This document shows, piece by piece, positions 43,993 through 52,190 of a DNA stretch of 64,000 bases. The first letter of the stretch is position 1, and each line of letters begins with the position of its first letter. The notes beneath the pieces were generated by a model. It ran no database searches and had not been told where the DNA came from. It saw only the letters and a list, made by a program, of their open reading frames with translations. The stretch is from Sphingobacteriaceae bacterium (GTDB taxonomy: Bacteria; Bacteroidota; Bacteroidia; Sphingobacteriales; Sphingobacteriaceae), in the NCBI GenBank assembly GCA_903642215.1, contig CAHJWG010000001.1:620001-684000 (forward strand), in the 5' to 3' direction. Made by a program: the position numbers and the translations under genes.

Positions 43993-44472
43993 TTAAAAAT
44001 CTAATGTGATTTGGCGTTTGATACTTTCTTCCAAAGAAATAAAAGTTTCTGTCCGCTGGATTCCTTCTACACTTTGGATTTGTTCATTTAAAATTTCGCG
44101 TAAATGGGTTGTATCCCGGCAAATAATTTTCGCAAAAATACTCCAGCTGCCGGTGGTATAATGCAGCTCTACAATTTCGTTTACTGTTTTTAATTGTTTA
44201 ACCGCATTATTATATTGCGAACCTTTTTCGAGGAAAATTCCTAGAAAAGCACAAACATCATAACCTAACTTTTGCGGACTAACTTCCAGGTTTGCACCTT
44301 TAATAATACCAAGTTCTTCCAGCTTTTTCATCCGAACGTGGATTGTACCGCCGGAAACAATCAGTTCTTTTGCAATTTCGGTATAAGGCGTGGTTGCGTT
44401 TTTCATCAGTATAGATAAAATCTGTAAATCAAGATTATCAATTTCTGAATTATGAGGTTTTTTAAGTGGCAT
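43993..44472 (-). CDS. Lrp/AsnC-family transcriptional regulator
   Basis: A 159-residue regulator: HTH near 9-60 (IDNLDLQILSILMKNATTPYTEIAKELIVSGGTIHVRMKKLEELGII) and a RAM ligand-binding domain (VCAFLGIFLEKGS, GSWSIFAKIICRDTTHL). Stands alone, divergent from the tRNA-like gene. The ligand is probably an amino acid. Confidence 0.93.
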   Translation of the reverse strand: MPLKKPHNSEIDNLDLQILSILMKNATTPYTEIAKELIVSGGTIHVRMKKLEELGIIKGANLEVSPQKLGYDVCAFLGIFLEKGSQYNNAVKQLKTVNEIVELHYTTGSWSIFAKIICRDTTHLREILNEQIQSVEGIQRTETFISLEESIKRQITLDF

Positions 44473-44545
44473 AAATTTTGAAATATGTAACGTTTTACAA
44501 TTATAATTTAAATATAGATAAAAATAAAAATAATTTGTTGAAATA

Positions 44546-44577
44546 TTTGCAAGGAATTGAGTGATGCCTTAGATTTG
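44546..44577 (+). promoter_or_regulatory. Promoter of the class-II tRNA-like gene
   Basis: -33 TTTG (44546-44549), 20-nt spacer, -7 TAGATTTG (44570-44577). This is one of the best Bacteroidota promoter matches in the window and suggests that the RNA is expressed. Confidence 0.65.
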
Positions 44578-44626
44578 TATCAAGCAATTAGAAAAAACGT
44601 TCTTTATAATTGCTAAACAAAGAATT

Positions 44627-44738
44627 TGTAGGATGGTGAAATTTGGCAGACACACCTCCTTGTCCCGGTGGCGAAGATTCTGGGAAACCATGGCAACATG
44701 ATAACCACTTCGTGAAGGTTCGACCCCTTCTCCTACAG
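44627..44738 (+). tRNA. Unusual class-II tRNA-like gene, anticodon position GTC
   Basis: 112-nt cloverleaf: acceptor TGTAGGA/TCCTACA (7 bp), D-arm GTG/CAC with a Leu-like loop AAATTTGGCAGA, anticodon stem CCTCC/GGTGG with one T-T mismatch, loop TTGTCCC, T-arm GAAGG-TTCGACC-CCTTC, discriminator G. The variable region is 42 nt (44672-44713), with stem CGAAG/CTTCG and an inner CATG-GCAA-CATG hairpin. The loop reads GTC (Asp), with C38, G73 and G10 as in tRNA-Asp, yet the long variable arm is that of Leu/Ser/Tyr tRNAs. C37 is odd for a decoding tRNA. Generic tools may call it Leu. Confidence 0.6.
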
Positions 44739-44771
44739 CCCTTCTCATAATTTAGGTTTATAATTGGTTAG

Positions 44772-44800
44772 TAAAAGCCCCTGCCCATCAGGGGCTTTGC
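44772..44800 (+). terminator. Terminator after the tRNA-like gene
   Basis: AAAGCCCCTG and CAGGGGCTTT with a short loop form a strong GC stem 35 nt downstream of the tRNA-like RNA. Confidence 0.8.
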
Positions 44801-44813
44801 TGTATAATAACAA

Positions 44814-44836
44814 TTTTTTGCCGGTAAAAACAGTAT
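44814..44836 (+). repeat. Extended dispersed motif, 23 nt shared with the OmpA-like gene
   Basis: TTTTTTGCCGG plus TAAAAACAGTAT; the same 23 nt occurs on the minus strand at 28719-28741 inside a coding sequence. Confidence 0.9.
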
Positions 44837-44883
44837 GGTTTTTAGAAGAGTGAAGTTTTTAGAGCGGAGATATAAATGCTTTG

Positions 44884-44971
44884 TCCTCTCGACCGCAGGG
44901 AGAAATTTTGTTTTAACCGAAAAAGTTTTGATCGTATAATTTAAAGAAGATTTCTCCTACCGTCGAAATGA
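44884..44971. repeat. Intergenic imperfect palindromic repeat
   Basis: TCCTCTCGACCGCAGGGAG and TTTCTCCTACCGTCGAAATG are the two ends; related to 21277-21375. Confidence 0.6.
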
Positions 44972-44986
44972 CAGCAATATCAAAAC

Positions 44987-45649
44987 CTACTTACAATATT
45001 TAGCCAGTTGTGCATCAGCTTTGTTGCTGCCAATATTGCGTACAAATTTCCAATCTTCGCAAGCACCGTCGCGGTCGCCTTGTTTTAATTTCTGGTTTGC
45101 CTGGGTTACAACTTCGTCTTCATATTCTTCGTCAAAACCTAATTGTTTTTTTAAAGCTAAAATTTGTGATTCTTTGGATACATCTGCTTTTCCCAAATAC
45201 TTATTTTCGTAATAATTAGTTACTGCATTTACCAAAGCCTGGCGTGCTTTATAAGCCGTAATTGCCTGTTCCATATCATTCCGACTCCTGGTTCCGCAGC
45301 GCGAATCACTCAGGTTAAAATTTACCGGTAAAATTAAAGTGGTATTCAAATCAGCATGATCAGGTAAAATCCACTTTCCGGCAGTTAGTTTTACCAAACG
45401 GATCGCTTCGTCATCCAAATCAATCCCAAAACCTTTTTGAACCCGAACATTTACAGGTTTGTTGTTTGCATCAATGCTAAAACTGATTTGCACGCTGCCC
45501 GAGATACAGTTTTGTTTGGAATAATCCGGATAGATCAGGTTTTTGGACAGGAAATCATTTAAAGCACGTGCGCCGCCTTTAAACTGCGGCTGATCCTGAA
45601 CGGTAAAAGCGGAGATAAAAGATTGAAAAACTATAAAAAAGTACAACAT
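44987..45649 (-). CDS. Exported protein with TonB C-terminal domain
   Basis: A 220-residue secreted protein with an N-terminal signal (ending SFISAF). Residues about 20-110 match the TonB C-terminal fold: ALNDFLSKNLIYPDYSKQ, GSVQISFSIDANNKPVNVRVQKG and LDDEAIRLVK. No proline-rich linker or typical TonB membrane anchor is seen, so it is probably not an energy transducer. The C-terminal third is helical (YEDEVVTQANQKLKQGDRDGACEDW). Confidence 0.82.
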   Translation of the reverse strand: MLYFFIVFQSFISAFTVQDQPQFKGGARALNDFLSKNLIYPDYSKQNCISGSVQISFSIDANNKPVNVRVQKGFGIDLDDEAIRLVKLTAGKWILPDHADLNTTLILPVNFNLSDSRCGTRSRNDMEQAITAYKARQALVNAVTNYYENKYLGKADVSKESQILALKKQLGFDEEYEDEVVTQANQKLKQGDRDGACEDWKFVRNIGSNKADAQLAKYCK

Positions 45650-45703
45650 AATCGGTGATGATAAATGAAATAAGATAACGAAAAAAGCAGCTTATCGTTG
45701 TAA

Positions 45704-46396
45704 TTAAAATCGGAGAATTAAGTTTGGATCCGGGATATTCTGCAAATACTTTCCTTTTTCAGAATTTTTGCAAACGCCGGGATAATCGCCCACATTTCCT
45801 TCCATATCAAAAATGAGTTGATAATGCAGATGCGGCGGCCAGTTTCCGTTTTCTTCTGCTGTACCAAATTTGGCTATTTCTTCATTTTTTTGAATGATTT
45901 TCCCCGGAGATAAATCCTGCAAAGCTTCCCGGTTTAAATGTCCGTAAAGCGCAAAAAAGGTTAATCCGTAAAAATTGTGTTCTAAAATAATGGTTGGCCC
46001 GTAATCTCCGAAATGATTATTATCTGCATAACTATGTATTTTGCCGGTAAAAGGAGCATAGACGGGCGTGCCTGCTTTGCCCCAAATATCCACGCCTAAA
46101 TGTAGCCGGCGCGGTTCGTCCAAAGTATTAAAATGGGCACTTCTGGCATAAAGCATACGGTTTTCAAAGTAGCCGCCAATGCCGTATTTACAATGATTTT
46201 GTGCGAGGACAGCTTCAATCCAAACCGAAAAAGCAGCTGTATCTGCAATGGTTTCTGCGTTCAAAGTTTTATTGGAATCCGTAAAATCGAAAGTAAATAA
46301 AAGATCTTTCTGCGGATCAAAATCAACAACTTTACCAATCTCCGGCGCATGTTTTTGCAGGAGATCGATAAATTGCTGATGCTTCTTTTGCAGCAT
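45704..46396 (-). CDS. M23-family peptidoglycan metallopeptidase
   Basis: A 230-residue LytM-type protein: HLGVD (His99, Asp103), APFTGKIHSYAD, TFFALYGHL and HLHYQL give the usual zinc ligands. No clear signal peptide, so its location is uncertain. It is 8 nt from rbfA on the same strand. Near-copies of the dispersed motif at 46048 and 46379. Confidence 0.9.
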   Translation of the reverse strand: MLQKKHQQFIDLLQKHAPEIGKVVDFDPQKDLLFTFDFTDSNKTLNAETIADTAAFSVWIEAVLAQNHCKYGIGGYFENRMLYARSAHFNTLDEPRRLHLGVDIWGKAGTPVYAPFTGKIHSYADNNHFGDYGPTIILEHNFYGLTFFALYGHLNREALQDLSPGKIIQKNEEIAKFGTAEENGNWPPHLHYQLIFDMEGNVGDYPGVCKNSEKGKYLQNIPDPNLILRF

Positions 46397-46404
46397 AAAT
46401 TTTA

Positions 46405-46764
46405 CTATTCGTTTTCGTCCTTGTGGATTTTATCAAAAATCTTGTCCATCCGATCAACATAATCGCTGGTATCATCCACAAAAAACTCCAACTGCGGAAT
46501 TATTCGCACTTGATCTTTAATCTGTTTGCCCAGTTTATAACGAATTTCCGACGAGTGCAGCTTGATCGTTTGCAAAGCCTGTTCATTGTTGGTTCCGTTA
46601 AAAAAACTCAAAAAAACGCGTGCAATGCCCAAATCCGGCGTAGTGCGCACTTTGGTAATCGTAATTAAAGTATTGGGCAGAAAATTCATTCCTTCCCGTT
46701 GAAAAATAGCCGCCAGATCCTGTTGGATAACGCCGGCAAACTTTTGTTGTCTTTTAGATTCCAT
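46405..46764 (-). CDS. rbfA: 30S ribosome-binding factor RbfA
   Basis: A 119-residue KH-fold factor for 16S 5'-end maturation and cold adaptation: RQQKFAGVIQQDLAAIFQREG, ITKVRTTPDLGIARVFLS and RIIPQLEFFVDDTSDYVDRMD. Operon-like with the M23 gene downstream. Confidence 0.95.
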   Translation of the reverse strand: MESKRQQKFAGVIQQDLAAIFQREGMNFLPNTLITITKVRTTPDLGIARVFLSFFNGTNNEQALQTIKLHSSEIRYKLGKQIKDQVRIIPQLEFFVDDTSDYVDRMDKIFDKIHKDENE

Positions 46765-46855
46765 AATCAGATTTTATTTACGGGAAGTTTTATGCTTAAA
46801 CGTAAATATCGAATATAAATGATAAACCGCCGCAACGGCTGCAATATTTATGTGG

Positions 46856-46867
46856 TAAAAACAGTAT
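46856..46867 (+). repeat. Dispersed motif between rbfA and hflX
   Basis: TAAAAACAGTAT, 5 nt before the hflX stop codon in the spacer. Confidence 0.85.
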
Positions 46868-46871
46868 GCAG

Positions 46872-48056
46872 TTAGTAAAGTAACTGATCGTAAGGATAAC
46901 GTTCTGTGTGGATTGCCTTTACGCGTTCGTACAACAACTTCCTGAAATCTTCTAAATTTTCTTTTTTTAAGGCCGAAATAAATATCGCCGGACTATTATT
47001 TCGGGCCATCCAGCTTTGCTCAAATTCTTCCAGCGTTGGCGCAAATTTTGGTTCTTCCGGGTTGATGTTTTCCGGGCTGTAAGCATCAATTTTGTTAAAA
47101 ACGGTAATAATTTTTTTATCGGCAGCACCCAAATCTTTTAAAGTTTCGGTAACGGTATGGATTTGATCTTCAAAATTCGGATGCGAAATATCAACCACGT
47201 GAATTAAAACATCGGCTTCCCGAACTTCATCCAAAGTTGATTTAAAACATTCAATTAAATGGTGAGGCAGTTTACGGATAAAACCAACCGTGTCCGAAAG
47301 TAAAAAAGGCAAATTCTCGATTACTACTTTTCGTACGGTTGTATCCAGCGTAGCGAACAATTTATTTTCTGCAAAAACCTCCGATTTAGAGATCATATTC
47401 ATAATCGTAGATTTCCCAACATTTGTATAACCAACCAACGCTACACGAACTAATTGTACCCGATTTTTACGCTGCGTTTCGTTTTGCCGGTCAATATGTT
47501 TTAGTTTTTCTTTCAGCAAAGAAATTTTGTTGAGGATCAAACGCCTGTCGGTTTCAATCTGGCTTTCTCCCGGCCCGCGCATCCCGATGCCACCTTTTTG
47601 CCGTTCTAAGTGTGTCCACAAGCGGGTTAATCGCGGTAATAAATATTGTAACTGCGCCAGTTCTACCTGCGCTTTTGCTTGTGCTGTTTGCGCTCTTCCG
47701 GCAAAAATATCCAGGATTAAGTTACTTCTGTCGAGGATTTTTACCTGTAGTTCATTTTCAATATTTCGTATCTGCGATGGTGTCAGTTCATCATCAAAAA
47801 CAACCATATCTATCTCTTCTGCAACTACATAAGTTTTTATTTCTTCCAGCTTTCCGGTACCAACAAAGGTGGCGCGTTCTGGCCGCTGCATTTTTTGGGT
47901 GAAAGTTTTAACGGTTAATCCGCCGGCTGTATCCACCAAAAATTCCAGTTCTTCTAAATATTCGCGCTCTTGTTCTTCAGTTTCGTTTGGTGTGATGATG
48001 CCAACTAAAACCGCTTTTTCCTGCTTTTCCGCAGTATCATAAAATTTTTGTTTCAT
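46872..48056 (-). CDS. hflX: GTPase HflX
   Basis: A 394-residue ribosome-associated GTPase that can rescue stalled or stress-damaged ribosomes. The N-terminal domain includes FVGTGKLEEIK and VVFDDELTPSQIRN, then GGIGMRGPGESQIETDRR, and the G domain has GYTNVGKST (209-217), DTVGFIRKLPHHL and NKID. Normal length. Confidence 0.97.
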   Translation of the reverse strand: MKQKFYDTAEKQEKAVLVGIITPNETEEQEREYLEELEFLVDTAGGLTVKTFTQKMQRPERATFVGTGKLEEIKTYVVAEEIDMVVFDDELTPSQIRNIENELQVKILDRSNLILDIFAGRAQTAQAKAQVELAQLQYLLPRLTRLWTHLERQKGGIGMRGPGESQIETDRRLILNKISLLKEKLKHIDRQNETQRKNRVQLVRVALVGYTNVGKSTIMNMISKSEVFAENKLFATLDTTVRKVVIENLPFLLSDTVGFIRKLPHHLIECFKSTLDEVREADVLIHVVDISHPNFEDQIHTVTETLKDLGAADKKIITVFNKIDAYSPENINPEEPKFAPTLEEFEQSWMARNNSPAIFISALKKENLEDFRKLLYERVKAIHTERYPYDQLLY

Positions 48057-48136
48057 TATTATTGATGGAATGTCCGGTCTGTTTTAAAATTAGCAATAAG
48101 GATAAAAGTGATGGTCGAGGTGTTAAGCAATAAAAA

Positions 48137-48643
48137 TTATTGCAATAATAGCTCCAGGAATACAAGATCCAGCCAGCGGTTAAATTTAAACCCAACTTCC
48201 TTAAAATGAGCTACTTTTACAAAGCCAAATGCTGCATGCAAGTTTAAACTTACCGTATTTTCGCTGTCAATCCCGGCAATTAAAGCATGTAAACCTGCAT
48301 TTTTGGCATGTAAAAGAAGTTCTTTAACCAGCAGTTTACTAATGCCCAAACGCCTGTAATCCTGATGCACGTAAACAGAATGTTCGGCCGTAAAACGGTA
48401 ACATGGCCAGGCCCGGAAATTTCCATAACTGCCAAAGCCGGCAATTGCGCCGTTTGATGCTGCAACAATTACCGGGAAATCAGCCTCTTTTCGTTCTTTA
48501 TACCAATCCAAACGCATGGCTAAAGTATGAGGAGTTTCGCTGTAAACGGCAGTTGTGTGGATGATGGCATCATTGTAAATCTCTAAAATTTGCTGCAAAT
48601 CCTGCACTGTTGCTTCCCTGATCATGATCTCCGGTGAATCCAT
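48137..48643 (-). CDS. GNAT acetyltransferase, phosphinothricin-acetyltransferase type
   Basis: A 168-residue acetyltransferase: IREATVQDLQQILEIYNDAI, WYKERKEADFPVIVAA and AEHSVYVHQDYRRLGISKLLVKEL (acetyl-CoA loop). Members acetylate amino-acid-like substrates such as phosphinothricin or methionine sulfone; the natural substrate is unknown. It lies 12 nt after trpC, so it is likely read through from the trp operon. Confidence 0.88.
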   Translation of the reverse strand: MDSPEIMIREATVQDLQQILEIYNDAIIHTTAVYSETPHTLAMRLDWYKERKEADFPVIVAASNGAIAGFGSYGNFRAWPCYRFTAEHSVYVHQDYRRLGISKLLVKELLLHAKNAGLHALIAGIDSENTVSLNLHAAFGFVKVAHFKEVGFKFNRWLDLVFLELLLQ

Positions 48644-48655
48644 AAACTGAAACTT

Positions 48656-49456
48656 TTAGAAAGTTAATTTTTTTATTTCAGCAACAAATTCCTGCATTGC
48701 CTGCCCCGGATCGGTTTCTTTCATAAAATTCTCACCGATTAAAAATCCGTTAAAACCGGCTTCTTTTAAGCGTAAAATAGTTTCGGGATTAGAAATCGCA
48801 CTTTCAGAAATCTTTAAAAATTCCTTCGGTATAGATTTTATCAGGTTAAAAGAAGTATCAACGGAAACAGTAAAATCCGCCAGGTTTCGGTTATTTACAC
48901 CGATAACATCAAGCTGCGGGTTTAAACTGCGTTCCAGTTCTTCCAAATTATGTACTTCCAGTAAAACATTTAACCCCAAACTTTTTGCAAGCGAAGCCAT
49001 TGTTTTAATTTCCTGCGGAGATAAAATTGCTGCAATCAGTAAAATGATATCTGCACCCAAAGCTTTTGCTTCGATGATCTGGTATTCATCAATCATGAAA
49101 TCCTTACGCAAAACCGGAACCTGATTTGCTTTTCTCGCCTGGATCAAATCACTTTTTTTACCCATAAAAAAAGTAGAATCAGTTAAAACGGACAATGCCG
49201 AAGCACCGGCCGCAGCATAAGCCTGCGTTACGTTTTTAACTTTTACCTGATCGTTAATAATTCCTTTGGAAGGCGATTTTCGCTTAAACTCTGCAATAAT
49301 TCCGCTTCGCAACGGATCAAGCAAAAACTCGCGGAAAGAATAAGTTGGCCGGCCAAAATAGTCTGATTCTTCCAGTTTGGTGTAAGAATTTTTGTTTTTT
49401 GCAGCCTGAACTTCTACTTTTTTCCGGGCAACAATCCGATCTAAAATATTTGCCAT
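48656..49456 (-). CDS. trpC: Indole-3-glycerol-phosphate synthase
   Basis: Fourth enzyme step of Trp synthesis. The 266-residue TIM barrel has IIAEFKRKSPSKG (active-site Lys/Glu), VLRKDFMIDEYQI, LEVHNLEELE and GVNNRNLADF. It directly follows trpG (26-nt gap); trpD, usually between them in this phylum, is not here. It contains motif copy 48847-48858. Confidence 0.97.
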   Translation of the reverse strand: MANILDRIVARKKVEVQAAKNKNSYTKLEESDYFGRPTYSFREFLLDPLRSGIIAEFKRKSPSKGIINDQVKVKNVTQAYAAAGASALSVLTDSTFFMGKKSDLIQARKANQVPVLRKDFMIDEYQIIEAKALGADIILLIAAILSPQEIKTMASLAKSLGLNVLLEVHNLEELERSLNPQLDVIGVNNRNLADFTVSVDTSFNLIKSIPKEFLKISESAISNPETILRLKEAGFNGFLIGENFMKETDPGQAMQEFVAEIKKLTF

Positions 49457-49482
49457 AAATGAACGTGTAGCAGTAACGCTAC

Positions 49483-50112
49483 TTATAATTTGATGAAATT
49501 ATTGGCTAATAATTCCGGATTAGCTTCTGTTTCCGATCCGAATAACCAGTTGTGCATTAGTTGTTTACCATGTTCTGTTAACACTGATTCCGGATGAAAC
49601 TGCACGCCGCGCACATCATAAATTTTGTGCCGCAATGCCATAATGGAATTGTCTTTTTCATCAATTGCGGTAATCAGGATTTCTGCGGGCAAGCCTTTTT
49701 CTGCAACAACCCAAGAATGATAGCGGCCAACCTTAAATGTTTCCGGCAATCCGGCAAATAGTTTTTCTTCTGAATCCGTTACTTTTATCGGCGTTGCCAA
49801 ACCATGCATTGGCCGGCTTAAATTAAATAATTCTCCGCCAAAAACTTCGGCAATGGCTTGCTGACCTAAACAAACACCGAGAATGCTTTTAGTTGGCGCA
49901 TATTTTTCGATTACTTTTAACAACAAACCTGCTTCGGAAGGAATGCCCGGACCGGGAGAAAGGATGATTTTATCAAACGTTTCCGCATCTTCCAGCTTAA
50001 ACTGGTCGTTGCGCCAAACTTCGCATTCCAATCCTAATTCGTTTACTAAATGAACCAGGTTGTAAGTAAAAGAATCGTAATTATCGATGATTAAAATTTT
50101 AGGATTTTTCAT
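49483..50112 (-). CDS. trpG: Anthranilate synthase component II (glutamine amidotransferase)
   Basis: A 209-residue amidotransferase: IIDNYDSFTYNLVHLVNELG, LSPGPGIPSEAG, GVCLGQQAIAE (nucleophile Cys) and VQFHPESVLTEHG (His-Glu). It feeds ammonia to TrpE. The 17-nt spacer to trpE consists almost wholly of a copy of the dispersed motif (50113-50129). Confidence 0.96.
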   Translation of the reverse strand: MKNPKILIIDNYDSFTYNLVHLVNELGLECEVWRNDQFKLEDAETFDKIILSPGPGIPSEAGLLLKVIEKYAPTKSILGVCLGQQAIAEVFGGELFNLSRPMHGLATPIKVTDSEEKLFAGLPETFKVGRYHSWVVAEKGLPAEILITAIDEKDNSIMALRHKIYDVRGVQFHPESVLTEHGKQLMHNWLFGSETEANPELLANNFIKL

Positions 50113-50129
50113 GATGCTTCTTTTATCGG
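50113..50129 (-). repeat. Dispersed motif fills the trpE-trpG spacer
   Basis: GATGCTTCTTTTATCGG; on the coding strand CCGATAAAAGAAGCATC directly precedes the trpG ATG, so it may also serve as its A-rich translation initiation region. Confidence 0.85.
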
Positions 50130-51539
50130 TTAAATTTCTTCGGCTGTTTCCAAGGCTTTACGCAACGCGGCTACTTTATTGTTTACTTCATTTAATTCGC
50201 TAACCGGCACAGAATCAGCAACAATGCCTGCGCCGGCCTGATAATGCAGCACGTTTGCTTTACTTAAGAAAGAACGGATAATAATGGCGTGATTAAAATC
50301 GCCGTTAAAACCCAGAAAACCGATGGCACCGCTATAAAAACTTCTTTTGCCTTTTTCGTAGGCATCAATCAGTTCCATGGCGCGATATTTTGGCGCACCG
50401 CTCAATGTACCCGCCGGATAAGTATCGGCAACAACTTTAAAGGAAGGAACATTCGGTTTTAATTTCCCGGTAACGCGGGAAACCAAGTGAATCAGATGCG
50501 AATAATACTGCACTTCTTTAAAGGCTTTCACTTCCACATTGGTGCAGTGCCGGCTCAAATCATTACGCGCTAAATCTACCAGCATCACATGTTCTGCGGA
50601 TTCTTTCGGATCGTTTTCTAAAGCACGCGCCAATTGTGCATCTTTTTCGTCATCGCCGGTTCGTTTAAAAGTTCCGGCAATCGGATAAATGGTTGCAATC
50701 CTGTTTTTAATGGTGATTTGTGCTTCGGGCGAAGAACCGAAAATTTTAAAGTTGCCGTAATCAAAATAAAACAGATACGGCGACGGATTGATGGAACGCA
50801 ACGCACGGTAAACGTTAAATTCATCGCCTTGAAAAGGCTGCGAAAAATTGCGGGAAGGCACGATCTGGAAAACATCGCCGCGCAAAATATGCTGCTGCAT
50901 TTTTTTTACGATGTCGATAAATTCTTCATCTTTTAAGTTAGAAGTTTCGGTACCGTTTAAATTAAAATGATATTCGGGGAAGTTTTTATTCTGAATCAGA
51001 TACTGAATCCGCTCCAACCCGGAAGTTTTTAGATTATTTTCCGGCTGATTTTCAAAAATGTATAACTCGTTTTTAAAGTGATCAACCGCAATAATATACC
51101 GGTAAACGAAGTATTGCATTTCCGGGATTGTGCGGTGATCTTGTTCTTTTTTAAGTTTGATGGTTTCAAAATGTTCTACAATTTCATGTGAGAAATAGCC
51201 GAACAAACCATTAGAAATAATTTTGAAAGGAGCTTTATCCGTCTCAAATAAACTCAAAAAAGTTTCTGTGTGTGTTACCAGATCAAAAGTTCCGGCTGCA
51301 AATTCCTCTTGCGTACCATCCGGATATTGGTTTAACATCGTTCCGTTTTGGAGCACCATACCGGCAATCGGTTCGCAGCAAATGTAACTCATGCTGTTTT
51401 CACGGCTATGATAATCAGAGCTTTCGAGTAGCAAGCTATTTGGAAAAACATCGCGCAGCTTCAAATAAATACTTACCGGCGTGGTTGTATCCGCCAATAA
51501 TTTTTTGAAGGAAGAGGTTATTTTGTATTTCATTTTCAT
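50130..51539 (-). CDS. trpE: Anthranilate synthase component I
   Basis: First committed enzyme of Trp synthesis. The 469-residue protein has the Trp-feedback motif LLESSDYHSRENSMSY, and the chorismate-binding core with GDVFQIVPSRNF, IFGSSPEAQ, PIAGTFKRTGDDEKD, DLARNDLSRHC and TLSGAPKYRAMELI. Preceded by a leader peptide with two Trp codons and a terminator, so expression is probably controlled by attenuation. Confidence 0.97.
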   Translation of the reverse strand: MKMKYKITSSFKKLLADTTTPVSIYLKLRDVFPNSLLLESSDYHSRENSMSYICCEPIAGMVLQNGTMLNQYPDGTQEEFAAGTFDLVTHTETFLSLFETDKAPFKIISNGLFGYFSHEIVEHFETIKLKKEQDHRTIPEMQYFVYRYIIAVDHFKNELYIFENQPENNLKTSGLERIQYLIQNKNFPEYHFNLNGTETSNLKDEEFIDIVKKMQQHILRGDVFQIVPSRNFSQPFQGDEFNVYRALRSINPSPYLFYFDYGNFKIFGSSPEAQITIKNRIATIYPIAGTFKRTGDDEKDAQLARALENDPKESAEHVMLVDLARNDLSRHCTNVEVKAFKEVQYYSHLIHLVSRVTGKLKPNVPSFKVVADTYPAGTLSGAPKYRAMELIDAYEKGKRSFYSGAIGFLGFNGDFNHAIIIRSFLSKANVLHYQAGAGIVADSVPVSELNEVNNKVAALRKALETAEEI

Positions 51540-51540
51540 T

Positions 51541-51574
51541 ATAAAAAAACCCGACTCGTATTTACGGCCGGGTT
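51541..51574 (-). terminator. trp attenuator terminator
   Basis: On the minus strand AACCCG and CGGGTT form a stem (with an inner CGTA/TACG pair), followed by a run of seven T right before trpE. This is a Rho-independent terminator within the leader. Confidence 0.8.
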
Positions 51575-51608
51575 CATATCAGGTTTATAATTGATTAGGT
51601 AGGAAAAA

Positions 51609-51677
51609 TCAAAAACACCATCCGGCTTCTCTTTTGGGAAGTTTTTGCCAGCTGTTAATATGGTTTTGATCAATCAT
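51609..51677 (-). CDS. trpL: trp leader peptide, two Trp residues
   Basis: A 22-codon ORF from ATG 51677 to TGA 51609-51611: MIDQNHINSW, then QKLPKREAGWCF. Trp at positions 10 and 20 of 22 is far above chance. It sits between a consensus promoter and the attenuator terminator, the classical layout of ribosome-mediated attenuation. Confidence 0.75.
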   Translation of the reverse strand: MIDQNHINSWQKLPKREAGWCF

Positions 51678-51684
51678 TATTCAG

Positions 51685-51714
51685 CAAAATTAGAAAGAAA
51701 AATGAATTTGCAAA
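51685..51714 (-). promoter_or_regulatory. trp operon promoter
   Basis: Minus strand: -33 TTTG (51714-51711), 18-nt spacer, -7 TAATTTTG (51692-51685). Good consensus match upstream of trpL. Confidence 0.75.
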
Positions 51715-51747
51715 TTTTTTTGCAAAAATTATTTTTCAAACTGACAT

Positions 51748-52179
51748 TCACAAAACGCCGCGATGACTTAGAATAAGTGTTACGATTACAATTATTATTG
51801 CTGAAAGATAAAAAATGAAGATGTTAAAATGCTTCTTTTCCGGTAATAAAATCTTCTTGGAACGAGAATAGCCGATCGTAATTAAAACAACGGCAATGAT
51901 CATCATGGTGATATGTTCTACAGTCCAGTAACGTGTTGTTGCATTTTTCATGGCTGCACCGGAAAACTGTACCAGCGGACTCAAAAAGAAGTATAGTATC
52001 AAGCCGATGAGTAATTGTGTATGTGCCGAAATAAGTGCAAATAAATTTAATTTCCGGTTGGTTTCGGTATAAGGTTTTTTACCTATCCAGCTTAAAAGTG
52101 CTTGTATTGTTGCAAAAACAACTAAAATAAGCACTACATAGCGCAAACCCGAGTGTAGATATTTAAAAAAAGTGTACAT
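51748..52179 (-). CDS. Cytochrome-b-like four-helix membrane protein
   Basis: A 143-residue protein with four TMs; His9, His53, His89 (FKYLHSGLRY, ALISAHTQL, TVEHITM) could bind heme, as in the cytochrome-b/CopD-like small proteins common in Bacteroidota. Function unknown. The start codon overlaps a dispersed-motif copy. Confidence 0.75.
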   Translation of the reverse strand: MYTFFKYLHSGLRYVVLILVVFATIQALLSWIGKKPYTETNRKLNLFALISAHTQLLIGLILYFFLSPLVQFSGAAMKNATTRYWTVEHITMMIIAVVLITIGYSRSKKILLPEKKHFNIFIFYLSAIIIVIVTLILSHRGVL

Positions 52180-52190
52180 AAAAGAAGTAT
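52165..52190 (+). repeat. Extended two-part motif overlapping a start codon
   Basis: AAAAAAAGTGTACA then TAAAAGAAGTAT. The gene on the minus strand starts with the CAT formed at the junction, giving ATACTTCTTTTATG, as at the tricorn-like gene (59793). Confidence 0.85.
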
